In this document: positions 51,920 to 60,419 of the stretch, piece by piece | How positions within the stretch are numbered: position 1 is the first letter of the stretch | How the letters are laid out: every line of letters starts with the position of its first letter | Assembly: GCF_020829665.1 (NCBI RefSeq) | Contig: NZ_JAIVFT010000014.1 | Location: 124,001 to 188,000 of the forward strand | Reading direction: 5' to 3' | DNA: 64,000 bases | Origin: Nostoc sp. CHAB 5824 | GTDB lineage: Bacteria; Cyanobacteriota; Cyanobacteriia; Cyanobacteriales; Nostocaceae | Program-made: the position numbers and the translations under genes | The notes under the pieces: generated by a model | The model's database searches: none | Told to the model about the DNA's origin: nothing | The model's input: only the letters and a program-made list of their open reading frames with translations

Positions 51920-53575
51920 TTATTGCTGCAACATCTTCAATAGAACCTCTGGGCTGTCCATTTTATCCATTACAACCTCAATAAAAGCAAGTTGGTCACG
52001 GTTTTGTTGAGCTGTTTCTAATGCTTTGTCTAACTGGGATTCGGTACTAACTTTAATTGCCCAGGCATTGCCAGCGAAAATTTTAGGGAGCTGATGATAA
52101 TTCCAAGGTTGAATGTCGTTATACGGCATACGTTCACCGTGAATATCACGCTCTATAGTATATCCATCATTGTTGATCAAAAAAATAATCGGTTTTAGAT
52201 TATGGCGTAAGATGGTTGAAAGTTCTTGTGCAGTCATTTGGAAAGACCCGTCACCAACTAGTAGGATAGAGCGACGTTGTGATGCAGCGATGGCACAACC
52301 AAGTAATGAACCAACAGAGTAACCAATCGATCCCCAAAGTACTTGCCCAACGAAAGTAGTTCCTTTTGGTAAAGGAACAATAGAGGCACCAAACAAACAA
52401 GTTCCAGTCTCAGCAACGATAATGTCATCTTCTTGGAGAAAATGAGCAAATCTATGCCAAAAATACTGCTGCGTAATCGGTGCCGAAGAACCGCCAACGA
52501 TAGGCGTTATAAAACCAGGATCTAAATTCTCTGTTGCTGATTTGAAGTAAAGCGTTTGAGGATCGCGGCGCTGCAATCGTTGGGTTAAAGCAGAAAGCAC
52601 ATCTGCCATAGCGACATTGTTGTATAAAGCATGTTTAACTTTTACATACTGCCCATTCACTTCAATAGTTTGGCTGGGATCAAGTTTGGCAGAAAACTTG
52701 CCTGTGTTGAAATCAGTCATCAAAGCACCGATAGTTAAAACACAATCTGCCTGCTCAATACGTTTTCTGACAAATTCCTGACTGGCAGCACCATTATATA
52801 TGCCGATGAATTGGGGGTGGGTTTCTTCTAGCAATCCTTTTCCCATGTTCATCGTGGCATAGGGGTATCCAGTAGCTGTTAGCAATTCTCGCAATTGTTC
52901 ATGCAAATGATAGCGAGCTACACCAATATCAGCAAGAATCACAGGTTGGGAAGCTTTTTCCAGTATGTTTACAGAGACATCAATTATTTCTGCTATTGTA
53001 GCGCCATCACTCTGAAATACAGGAGCTATAAAGAAATCAGACGGTGCAGACACCTCAGCCAGAGCAATATCCATAGGTATGGAAATATAAACAGGTAACT
53101 TCTTCAGCAAACAGATACCTAAAACTCTATCAATTTCCGTTGTTGCATTTTCGTTTGTTAAATATGCTTGAGCCACCGTTACCTGCTGATACATTCGGGC
53201 AAAAATTGAGAAATCACCAGTACCAAGCGTATGATGGACAAGTGAACCAAGAGCTTGAATTTCAGTTGCAGGAGCACCAGTAATCGCTACAACAGGAACG
53301 TGTTCAGCATAAGCGCCAGCGACACCATTAATAGCACTGAGTTCACCAACACCAAACGTAGTTACTAACGCTGCAATACCATTGAGCCGACCATAACCAT
53401 CGGCAGCATAGGATGCGTTAAGTTCGTTGCAAGTAGGAATTAACTCGATGCAATTGTGGTTAACAATATAGTCGAGAAACTCCATATTGTAGTCTCCAGC
53501 AACGCCAAAGATATGCTTGATGCCGATTTGCTCCAGACGAAGCAATAAATAGTCGCTAACAGTAAACTTTGCCAT
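51920..53575 (-). CDS. Alpha-keto acid decarboxylase (pyruvate/indolepyruvate decarboxylase family)
   Basis: 551 aa from ATG 53575 (an upstream TTG adds four residues). FGVAGDYNMEFLDYI, CNELNASYAADGYGR with the ThDP-activating Glu, TGAPATEIQALGSLVHHTLG with the His-His active-site pair of the PDC/IPDC group, and GDGSFQMTAQELSTILR then NND in the ThDP-binding site. It decarboxylates a 2-keto acid to an aldehyde without carboligation. Substrate (pyruvate, indolepyruvate or phenylpyruvate) cannot be chosen. Uncommon in cyanobacteria. Confidence 0.92.
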   Translation of the reverse strand: MAKFTVSDYLLLRLEQIGIKHIFGVAGDYNMEFLDYIVNHNCIELIPTCNELNASYAADGYGRLNGIAALVTTFGVGELSAINGVAGAYAEHVPVVAITGAPATEIQALGSLVHHTLGTGDFSIFARMYQQVTVAQAYLTNENATTEIDRVLGICLLKKLPVYISIPMDIALAEVSAPSDFFIAPVFQSDGATIAEIIDVSVNILEKASQPVILADIGVARYHLHEQLRELLTATGYPYATMNMGKGLLEETHPQFIGIYNGAASQEFVRKRIEQADCVLTIGALMTDFNTGKFSAKLDPSQTIEVNGQYVKVKHALYNNVAMADVLSALTQRLQRRDPQTLYFKSATENLDPGFITPIVGGSSAPITQQYFWHRFAHFLQEDDIIVAETGTCLFGASIVPLPKGTTFVGQVLWGSIGYSVGSLLGCAIAASQRRSILLVGDGSFQMTAQELSTILRHNLKPIIFLINNDGYTIERDIHGERMPYNDIQPWNYHQLPKIFAGNAWAIKVSTESQLDKALETAQQNRDQLAFIEVVMDKMDSPEVLLKMLQQ

Positions 53576-53702
53576 TGTCCGAGCCAAAATTTTACCCCTT
53601 TAGGGTATGAAAACTTTAACTTAGATGCGTATCTCTCAAGTAAGAGCTAATTAGAAGCAACGCGATTTTGTGATGTCGAACTTTAAACCAGCGATCGCTA
53701 AA

Positions 53703-53842
53703 TTACTTATTTGGTTTTGATGAGGTTTTGCTATCCAAGTCTCTACTGAGACGCAGTTTCTCTATTTCCTGTTTGAGTTCTTCTATTGTTGCTTGCCGCT
53801 GATCTATAGCGAGTGCCGCAGTTATGATCATTTCTACCAGTT
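53703..53842 (-). pseudogene. IS66-type transposase N-terminal remnant
   Basis: LAIDQRQATIEELKQEIEKL, then SRDLDSKTSSKPNK and a stop, quoted in part: this is the coiled-coil plus NSKNSSKPP-like start of IS66 TnpC proteins. Only about 45 residues remain. Confidence 0.6.
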
Positions 53843-53874
53843 CCTCTAGCAGGAGCTAGAGCCGGAACCTTTTA

Positions 53875-54100
53875 CGTTCTTTGCGGGATAAAGCAAATCA
53901 ATGGTGGTATTTTTTAGACAACCTTGAACTTCCTCCTGATAACAATCAGGCTGAAAGATCATTGCGTTTAGCTGTCATAAAACGCTCATGTTAGTGGTGG
54001 CTCTTGTTCAATGGAGACATTCAAACACACTGCCAATTTGTTGACGGTGGTGCAGACTTGTCGTCGTCAAAACAGGTCTGTAATTGATTTTTTTGTATAA
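53875..54100 (+). pseudogene. IS66-type transposase C-terminal remnant
   Basis: RSLRDKANQWWYFLDNLELP and PDNNQAERSLRLAVIKR (the conserved E of the DDE triad region), then a frameshift at a TAG into SGGSCSMETFKHTANLLTVV. On the opposite strand to the N-terminal piece at 53703-53842, so the two pieces face each other. Confidence 0.75.
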
Positions 54101-54242
54101 GCATTAGTGGCTGACTCTATTAATCCTCAGTCTCGCCCATCTCTGCTTCCTAAATATTAGACCTTAATCCTTACAAACTATCGAAGGTGTAAATTCTGAC
54201 CATCGGATGCTATTAAGCGATTTAGTCATTTAAAAAAGGTCA

Positions 54243-54971
54243 TCAGGCAGAAGAAACTCTTTCAAGAAGAAAATCTAAATTATCATTAGGATAATATTCT
54301 TGTTTTTCTTCTCCAAACTTGAATAAATATATCGTTTTTTCGCCAATCAATCTGATTGATGAATCTTCAATTTTTAACATTGTTCCTTCCGGCAACCCTA
54401 CAACATAAATATTTGGATTTAAAACTAAGAATTCTTCCAGTCTTTGTTCTCTTGTCTCTCCATTGTGATTTGGGATTACTGCATCTGTATAGTGGGGGTT
54501 GATTTGAAAAGGAACTAAATTCAATCCTTGAAAACTTATCGGTTCAATTATCGGCATATCATTACTTGTTTTGATGGTAGGGCAAGCAATATTAGAACCT
54601 GCACTCCATCCGATATAAGGAGTTCCATTACTAACTTTATTTTTGATGTCCTCAAGTAATTTAGTCTGGTGTAAGCAATGTATTAAATGAAAAGTGTTTC
54701 CGCCTCCAACTACCACAGCTTCTGCATTTTTAATTAATTCATGAGGATTTTCAACCAAATGAATAGCATCAACTTCATAACCTATATCTTGAAATACTTT
54801 TTCAACTTTTTCGCTATACTGCTGATAACTTGAAGTAACGGCTGCAAAAGGGATAAACACTATTTTACTGACAGAGCTTCCTAAAAAGTTTTTAATTTCC
54901 TGCCGAGGATAAAATAAGTATTCTTCACCGATATTTGTTGAATTACTAAGTAATAACAATCTTTCTGACAT
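54243..54971 (-). CDS. pepE: Peptidase E (alpha-aspartyl dipeptidase)
   Basis: 242 aa, full length for PepE. Motifs: FIPFAAVTSSYQQY, VVVGGGNTFHLI, and the nucleophile in IGWSAGSNIACPT (Ser near 125) of the S51 serine peptidase triad with His in INPHYTD. It hydrolyses Asp-Xaa dipeptides. Its AT-rich codons differ from genes such as Ohr. Confidence 0.92.
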   Translation of the reverse strand: MSERLLLLSNSTNIGEEYLFYPRQEIKNFLGSSVSKIVFIPFAAVTSSYQQYSEKVEKVFQDIGYEVDAIHLVENPHELIKNAEAVVVGGGNTFHLIHCLHQTKLLEDIKNKVSNGTPYIGWSAGSNIACPTIKTSNDMPIIEPISFQGLNLVPFQINPHYTDAVIPNHNGETREQRLEEFLVLNPNIYVVGLPEGTMLKIEDSSIRLIGEKTIYLFKFGEEKQEYYPNDNLDFLLERVSSA

Positions 54972-55013
54972 GATTTATTTCCTTTAGTTATAACTATCTA
55001 TACTAAAAAATAG

Positions 55014-55238
55014 TTAATTTGCACTCGGTGTTGGTTGAGTATACCACTTCATAGCTTTTTGGACGATCGCGCTTGGAACTATGTGCAACCCGTTGAACTC
55101 ATGAGATTGTACGTCATAGTCTGCGTGTCTTAACTGCTGCACAATGGGGGGACTGTACTGTTCAATAGACGAAACTGTATCCCCTTTTCCCTGAGAAATA
55201 AACACAGACGGTTTCCCTTTTTGCCTGCCAGGAGCCAT
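55014..55238 (-). pseudogene. C-terminal fragment of an esterase/phospholipase (alpha/beta hydrolase)
   Basis: 74 codons: KPSVFISQGKGDTVSSIEQY... FNGLHIVPSAIVQKAMKWY matches the end of carboxylesterase/phospholipase-like hydrolases (catalytic Asp in GDTV, His in GLHIVP). The N-terminal half with the nucleophile is missing and no upstream counterpart is seen. Confidence 0.55.
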
Positions 55239-55312
55239 AAATCCTGGTCAAAAGAGGCAAGGGGGCAGGGGGAACAACTGAGACTGAGCTTTTTGCCCCA
55301 GTTCAAGCTGTA

Positions 55313-56095
55313 TCAATATTGCTCAAGTTGACAAATAAAATCCAATATGAGTGATGTAAATTTCTCAGGATACCAGAGTCCCCATTCGTGGAAACCTTCT
55401 TCTACAGTAATTAATTTAGAGTCTGGAATAATTGCCGCCATTTTTTGAGCGTTACTTAATGGTGTAGTTAGGTCTTTTTCTGACCATAATAACAAACAGG
55501 GGGCTGGGATTTTTGGTAGCAAATGGTTAATATTTTCGTATAAAGAAATTAGCAATCCTTGAATGACATTGACTGTATTGAATAACAAGTTATAGGAGAA
55601 AACCAAAGGAATATCAACTAATTTCAATCTGCGTCTTGGGAGAAACATTTGAGCCGTCATTTCGATTGCCCTTCGCGGTATCATCTCTGGTATAGATGGC
55701 GTGGTCAGCCCAGTACTATCTACTAGAATTACACTTCTGACTTTTTCTGGAACAAGTGTAGATAAAGTAATGGCAATACCTCCGCCGAATGAGTGTCCTA
55801 CTAGATGAAATTGTTGTAAATCCAAAACTTCTAGAAACGAAAGGAGACATTTGCTATAGCTAAGGTAATCGAAAAGTAGCCCAGAGTAAGTTGATCTCCT
55901 AAAACTGGGTAAGTCAGGAGCAATTATAGTATGGTGCTGTGCTAGTAGTTTCAGCACTTCTTGATAAGGCTCAGTAGAGATTCCCCAGCCGTGTAGAAAT
56001 AGGATAGGGATTGAACTCGACTCCAACCTACTTTGCTGATAAAAAATAGTGCAATCTTGTAAATGTACCTGATGATTAGTTAATTGGGATTTCAA
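55313..56095 (-). CDS. Alpha/beta hydrolase
   Basis: 260 aa. The oxyanion loop is FLHGWGIS, the nucleophile elbow is GHSFGGG (Ser near 104), the acid is Asp in SEKDLTTPLS and the base is His in GFHEWG. Cytosolic, no signal peptide. Substrate unknown (lipase, lactonase or epoxide-hydrolase-like). Upstream region to 56258 has no clear partner. Confidence 0.9.
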   Translation of the reverse strand: MKSQLTNHQVHLQDCTIFYQQSRLESSSIPILFLHGWGISTEPYQEVLKLLAQHHTIIAPDLPSFRRSTYSGLLFDYLSYSKCLLSFLEVLDLQQFHLVGHSFGGGIAITLSTLVPEKVRSVILVDSTGLTTPSIPEMIPRRAIEMTAQMFLPRRRLKLVDIPLVFSYNLLFNTVNVIQGLLISLYENINHLLPKIPAPCLLLWSEKDLTTPLSNAQKMAAIIPDSKLITVEEGFHEWGLWYPEKFTSLILDFICQLEQY

Positions 56096-56258
56096 AACCG
56101 CAACCTCATTCGCTATGACTCGGGAAATTACTTTTACTGTGATGTAATGGTAGCAATCCCACAGAGTTGAGGAAACTTTCTCAAGGGTTCTATAAGTATG
56201 ACTTATACAAATTCGGAATTCGCAATTAAGAAACTTAAATTAGTAGCACTTTCAGAAA

Positions 56259-56818
56259 TTGCATCTGTTACCTAATTTTGAAGGATTGGTATTACTGATT
56301 ATGGGGGAATGGTACGAAGACTCATGTGAAAGAAACCTTGTCAGGGCTATCTTGTTGGGGCTAGGGTGTAGACTGAGTGTGTTTCAGACAATTAAATGCG
56401 AGTACGTCAAGCAGTTCAAGACATTCTTAATTCCCCACACCTGAACCTGCAACCCCACACCCTTTCATCTAGGAATACCAGAGATTTATGCTTTTCAAGC
56501 GTGCTATTCACTTTTGCCCAAAGGAATAATTGTATTGCCCATCTGTTCTTTTGAGCGATGGCGCAAGCGCCCGCCGTAGGCGATCGCCAGCCGCAAGCAG
56601 AGGCTAAACATGCTTTTAAAAAGCTCAAAGTAAGAAATATTAGAACTTAGGTTTTTACTTGGGTTGCCACAATGGAGTGATATCAAGGTTTTCAGCAGCA
56701 GATACGGCATTTATAACCTACTTAATACGGTTTACACCCCTTTAATTTTTGTAAAACTATCCTAATATTTATTTATATAAAGCAATATTTGCTTACATAA
56801 GCAAACTCAATTGAAGAA
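56259..56818. other. Intergenic region without supported genes
   Basis: Contains HIP1-type repeats (GATGGCGCAAGCGCCCGCC...) near 56560. The short open frames here are shadows. Confidence 0.4.
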
Positions 56819-56998
56819 GAATTCAGAAGTCAGAATTCAGGAGTCAGAATCAATCAGTCGGGGATTCAGACCCGCGACTTTCTTGTTTGACCACCAAATT
56901 TTCAATTTGGTGGGGATGCAAAAACGCCGATTATTCATCCGCCAGTCGTACAGAATACCCAACTGAATTCTGACTCTTGACTTCTGAATTCTGTTCGA
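56819..56998. repeat. MITE with long terminal inverted repeats (AGAATTCAGAAGTCAGAATT)
   Basis: The left end AGAATTCAGAAGTCAGAATTC and right end CTGAATTCTGACTC...GACTTCTGAATTCTG are inverted repeats of about 28 bp, each itself an imperfect palindrome. The centre has a second perfect hairpin, CCACCAAATT/AATTTGGTGG. Lies 23 bases before nblA, so it may influence its expression. Confidence 0.82.
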
Positions 56999-57021
56999 TA
57001 AAAGAGTAGGTAATAAAAGCG

Positions 57022-57219
57022 ATGAATCAACCCATTGAATTATCTTTAGAACAAGAATTTAGCCTCAGAACTTTCTCTGATCAAGTGCAGCAGATGTCCC
57101 GTGAACAAGCTCGAGAGTTTTTGCTGATGTTCTATAAGCAGATGATAGTTAGGGAAGCGACTTACCAAGAATTGCTCAAACATCAGTGGGAAGTTAATTC
57201 AGGTTCAATCTTGGGTTAA
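57022..57219 (+). CDS. nblA: NblA: phycobilisome degradation protein
   Basis: 65 aa. SLEQEFSLRTFSDQVQQMSR, REQAREFLLMFYKQMIVREA and YQELLKHQW fit the NblA family at the usual length. NblA links phycobiliproteins to the Clp protease under nitrogen starvation. A MITE ends 24 bases upstream, close to the expected promoter/ribosome-binding region; an AG-rich start (AAAAGCG) precedes ATG. Confidence 0.96.
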   Translation: MNQPIELSLEQEFSLRTFSDQVQQMSREQAREFLLMFYKQMIVREATYQELLKHQWEVNSGSILG

Positions 57220-57355
57220 AACAAACCTTGCTTCCGTTACTTTAAGCGACTCAGAAGATAACGAACACACAATTGTCTTTTTCATGCAAATCCCTCAAAG
57301 CCTGGGCTAGAGAGGGATTTTGGGTATTGGTATTTGGTATTGGGTTTTTTGACTG

Positions 57356-57589
57356 CTAAGTTAAATTATTTGCTTTCTCAACTGCTTCCTTTAACTCTTC
57401 AAAGGTAATACTACCGTCTTTGTCTGAATCATAATTTACTAGTAATTCCTGGGGAGTAGTGCTATTTGTTTCTGATGAGATGATTACGCTTAGACCAGGA
57501 CTTAAAAAAAGATCATTAATGGAGATTTTGCCGTCTTGATCGGTATCTAAAGTATTGAAAAGAGATTGAAGCTCTTGCTCGGTTGTCAT
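57356..57589 (-). CDS. EF-hand calcium sensor (CSE-like)
   Basis: 77 aa. Two EF-hands: DTDQDGKISINDLF (about 16-29) and DSDKDGSITFEELK (about 54-67), each with intact D-x-D-x-D-G-x-I-x4-E/D ligands (the first loop ends in Asp rather than Glu). Near-identical in design to the small calcium sensor CSE of heterocyst-forming cyanobacteria. It probably controls photosynthetic electron flow or filament traits. Confidence 0.93.
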   Translation of the reverse strand: MTTEQELQSLFNTLDTDQDGKISINDLFLSPGLSVIISSETNSTTPQELLVNYDSDKDGSITFEELKEAVEKANNLT

Positions 57590-57736
57590 AAGTTTCTATC
57601 TGAAGAACCGTTTTTTAACTTAATATCTTAGTAATCTCTTAAAATTAAATAAACTTCTATCAAAAGACGTAGAAACGGCTATCGCTGGGGCTTAGATTGA
57701 GTGTACGTTCTGGGTTACAGGGTTTACAGTTGGGAC

Positions 57737-57840
57737 ATGAAAATCAATCGGCACGGTCGAGCCAAAGTTCTCATTCAATACCATATACAGCTAATTTTCA
57801 GTCATGGCTTAGACAATGACCGCGATCACTATACCTGTCC
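57737..57840 (+). pseudogene. Tyrosine recombinase/integrase N-terminal remnant
   Basis: MKINRHGRAKVLIQYHIQLI then FSHGLDNDRDH corresponds to the start of Nostoc site-specific integrases. Only about 35 residues are legible before the sequence degenerates. An intact integrase is not present in this window. Confidence 0.6.
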
Positions 57841-57958
57841 CACGACCGCGTTTTTTTATGGACACTATACAAGGCTCTGCTCCTCATGATTGCGTCAGAT
57901 GGCAAGTCACTTAAAAGTTATTGCAAAAAGCTATCAACAGTCATAATGTCCAGATGAT

Positions 57959-58453
57959 TCAAGCTACCGTCACCTCCACATCAACATTGCCATGAATAGC
58001 TTTCGAGTAGGGACAGAGCTTGTATGCTTGGGCAACCACCTGTTGAGATTTCTCTCGGTCTTCCCCAGGAAGAGCAACAGTTAATTTTGCAGACAGTATG
58101 TATCCACCATCGGCTGGATCTCTGCCAATGGTTACAGCACATGTAACCGTGGCAGTTGAAGCATCAATACCTGCTTTTGTTGAAACCAAAGCCAGTGTTC
58201 CATGAAAGCAGGCTGCATAACCTGCTGCAAAAAGTTGCTCTGGATTGGTTCCTTGCCCGTGTCCACCAAGTTTAGTAGGAAAAGCAAGGTTCAAGTCAAG
58301 TAAGCCATCGTCACTACGAGCATGACCCGACATCCGTGCATGTCCCTCTTGCCCTGGGGTTACAATGACCACAGCCGTATACAAGGGCTTCATTACAGCA
58401 CCTTCGTACTGTTGCCCTAGTTGTTGCATCAGTTCTTTTGTATTGGGATTCAT
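57959..58453 (-). CDS. ohr: Organic hydroperoxide resistance protein Ohr (OsmC family)
   Basis: 164 aa from ATG 58453 with a perfect GGAGGAGG eight bases upstream. OsmC-fold motifs: redox Cys pair in AAGYAACFHG and YKLCPYSKAIHGN, plus GTNPEQLFAAGYA. It reduces organic hydroperoxides with two cysteines. An extended N-terminus (to 58621) reads in frame but is transposase-derived; its glycine codons (GGAGGAGGA) provide the Shine-Dalgarno sequence. Confidence 0.95.
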   Translation of the reverse strand: MNPNTKELMQQLGQQYEGAVMKPLYTAVVIVTPGQEGHARMSGHARSDDGLLDLNLAFPTKLGGHGQGTNPEQLFAAGYAACFHGTLALVSTKAGIDASTATVTCAVTIGRDPADGGYILSAKLTVALPGEDREKSQQVVAQAYKLCPYSKAIHGNVDVEVTVA

Positions 58454-58621
58454 CAATCCTCCTCCAAATGCATTGATTCTAATTTTCTGGCTCTCCTGTT
58501 TAATTTTGATATCTTGGTGACGTTTTATGGCACAATTTAACAGCGATCGTAATTGTTCGTAACTAATTCCTAAAACTTGTTTTGTTCGGTATGGATACTT
58601 ATCGATATAATCAAAAACCAT
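58454..58621 (-). pseudogene. Transposase 5' stub fused in frame to ohr
   Basis: 56 codons: MVFDYIDKYPYRTKQVLGIS...KKIRINAFGGG-like content matches the start of a family of cyanobacterial IS5-type transposases (DYL/I-KYP-RTKQLLGIS). No stop separates it from Ohr, so a 220-aa fusion protein is possible. Probably a promoter-bearing IS end left beside ohr. Confidence 0.65.
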
Positions 58622-58811
58622 AACTAGTTGTAAAAAATATTAAATACCAAATTAACGTTCTACTATTTTTATTTTTCTAAATTAATATTACGGACAATTC
58701 TAAAATAGGGGGTTTAAAAAAGTTTCCCGTATATCTAGGAAGAAGGTATGTAATGCTTGATATATTAGGATTTAGAAAAAAATTATATAGAAACTTTCCG
58801 TATAATAAATA

Positions 58812-58818
58812 GTTAGAC
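58812..58818 (+). other. Upstream integron recombination core site (GTTAGAC)
   Basis: Fits GTTRRRY. It lies 22 bases before the acetyltransferase ATG and is the perfect complement of the GTCTAAC at the end of the gene, as expected for a cassette joined between G and TTRRRY. Confidence 0.7.
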
Positions 58819-58840
58819 ATCAATAACAAGGTGTTCGACT

Positions 58841-59350
58841 ATGAGAGTTCTTGAAACAGAGCGTTTAGTTCTTCGTCGGCTGACAGTTGAAGATAGCGAG
58901 TTCATTCTTGAGATATTGAATGACCCTTTGTGGCTGCGCTCTATTAGTGATAAAGGTGTGAGAACCCTTGATGATGCTCGTGAATATATTTTGAAGAATC
59001 CGGTTGCTATGTATGAGCGTCTCGGCTTCGGGCTGTATTTGGTTGAACTAAAGGGGAAGAGCGTCTCAATTGGAATTTGCGGTTTGATAAAAAGAGATTC
59101 CTTGGAGGATGTGGATGTTGGGTTTGCCTTTCTTCCTAAGTTCCGGGGAAAAGGATACGCCTATGAATCTGCTTCTGCTGTCATGATGTATGGGAGAAGA
59201 ACCTTCGGCTTAACTCGTATTGTCGCTATCACTACACCGGACAATTATGGTTCAGCAAAGCTGCTCAAACAACTAGGACTAAGCTTTGAGCGAATGATTA
59301 AACTATCTGATGATAGTAAAAGTGTTAGTTTGTTCATTTCTAATGTCTAA
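58841..59350 (+). CDS. GNAT-family acetyltransferase (RimJ/RimL-like), integron cassette gene
   Basis: 169 aa. RLVLRRLTVEDSEFILEILN at the start, IGICGLIKRD, GFAFLPKFRGKGYAYESASA (with acetyl-CoA loop R/Q-x-x-G-x-G/A as RGKGYA), and TTPDNYGSAKLLKQLGL at the end. It transfers acetyl from acetyl-CoA to an amino group, possibly a ribosomal protein or antibiotic. The stop codon lies inside the R'' core site GTCTAAC, and the short 5' leader begins with TTAGACATC, both typical of gene cassettes. Confidence 0.9.
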   Translation: MRVLETERLVLRRLTVEDSEFILEILNDPLWLRSISDKGVRTLDDAREYILKNPVAMYERLGFGLYLVELKGKSVSIGICGLIKRDSLEDVDVGFAFLPKFRGKGYAYESASAVMMYGRRTFGLTRIVAITTPDNYGSAKLLKQLGLSFERMIKLSDDSKSVSLFISNV

Positions 59351-59430
59351 CAATTGCGGTGCAACGGATTGAAGAAAGCCGCTCGTGCTGAGTTCAAGTT
59401 TTTAGCAACCTCTGAGCGCAGCCGTTATGC
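59345..59430 (+). other. attC site of an integron gene cassette
   Basis: R'' GTCTAAC (RYYYAAC) at 59345-59351 contains the stop codon; the site ends with GTTATGC at 59424-59430, which is the core supplied by the next cassette or the insertion site. Imperfect internal complementarity (TGCGGTGCA near the left, TGAGCGCA near the right) gives an arm. Length 86 bp fits. No integron integrase is visible in this window. Confidence 0.68.
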
Positions 59431-59541
59431 CGCGAATCTCAGTTACCGTCGTAAGCATTTCACAAGCTCATCAGTGACTGCAATTGTGTGTCTGAACTAT
59501 CTCCCAATTCTTTTAAAACGTAATATCTCAATAAGCCAGGG

Positions 59542-59760
59542 TTAGCGTTCTTGTTCATGCAAAGTTGAATCTTCACTTGAACTATCTCTTTTGCTCCCTG
59601 CTTCCTCCATAAGAGCCTCTTGTTCAAGAGAGCGAATCAATTCCCGAATGACATCAGTTGCTGGTCTACCTGTCATTGCACAATATCGTTCAAGCTTTTC
59701 GCTTTCAACTGATGCGAGATTTAGCGTAATTCGTTTGACAGCCCATTTTTTGTTTATAAC
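59542..59760 (-). pseudogene. Ribbon-helix-helix (CopG-like) protein, start lost
   Basis: KRITLNLASVESEKLERYCA and RPATDVIRELIRSLEQ are the strand and helices of a CopG/Arc-type DNA-binding protein; the C-terminus is Glu/Ser-rich, like an antitoxin. The frame has no ATG (opens with GTT after a stop). A MITE lies directly upstream (59786-59926); insertion may have removed the start. Confidence 0.55.
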
Positions 59761-59785
59761 TTACTCTACTAAGTTACTTGCCATA

Positions 59786-59926
59786 GGGACTTCCAAATAA
59801 AAAAATATACCATCCCTGCGGGACGCTACGCGAGCGCTATAGAGGCAGGGGGCAGGGAGCAGGCAACAGGGGGAGAAAAAATTGTTTTGATTCCAAAAAT
59901 TGGATAATTTATTTTTTGGAGTTCCC
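59786..59926. repeat. MITE with ends GGGACTTCCAAATAAA / TTTTGGAGTTCCC, copy 2
   Basis: 141 bp; same ends as 33600-33866 and a similar HIP1-like core. Flanked by ATA on both sides (ATA|GGGAC...TTCCC|ATA), consistent with a three-base target duplication. Confidence 0.85.
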
Positions 59927-59974
59927 ATAAGTGCTTAGAGCCACCAAACAGTTGCAAGTATTTTAGCTTGGTGA

Positions 59975-60385
59975 TTACTGTGTAACAGGTGTACCATTTA
60001 AAGTCATCACAGGCTCGCGATCGCAAAGGCTAATATCAGCTTTCCAACGGGAGGGGAATTTTGAATCAATGAAAGTGACTTTAAATCTGCCCCAATGATA
60101 AGTAGGTTTACCATCTGCCCCTTCTCTATAGGTATCGCAACGTACCGATGAAGACTTTTGTACCCAATAGCCATTGTATGAACCTCGGTCATTAAACACT
60201 CCTGCCAAACCATCAATGAAGATTACTCCATCACGACCATAACGCCACACGGCAGTTTTATTACGATCTTCTTGATAAACCACTTTATATTCTTCCGTTT
60301 TCCAAACCTCATCTGCTAGAGCTTTTTCAGGCGCAGCAGTGCAAATCAATGAGGCTAAGGTCAGGAGAACATAGTTCTTTTTCAT
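59975..60385 (-). CDS. Secreted protein, unknown
   Basis: 136 aa from ATG 60385 (an ATG at 60418 adds 11 residues before the signal). Signal peptide MKKNYVLLTLASLICTAA, cleavage near ALA-D. The mature part is beta-rich (VVYQEDRNKTAVWRYG, GYWVQKSSSVRCDTYREG, FKVTFIDSKFPSRWKADISL) with two cysteines. Probably periplasmic. No family recognised. Confidence 0.72.
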   Translation of the reverse strand: MKKNYVLLTLASLICTAAPEKALADEVWKTEEYKVVYQEDRNKTAVWRYGRDGVIFIDGLAGVFNDRGSYNGYWVQKSSSVRCDTYREGADGKPTYHWGRFKVTFIDSKFPSRWKADISLCDREPVMTLNGTPVTQ

Positions 60386-60419
60386 AAAATTGACTTTGCT
60401 CAATTCAAAATTTGGCATG

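Noticed and set aside
59431..59541. Second integron cassette after the attC site
   Set aside because: No GTCTAAC-type end or open frame in the forward direction was found; the next frame is on the minus strand and lacks a start.
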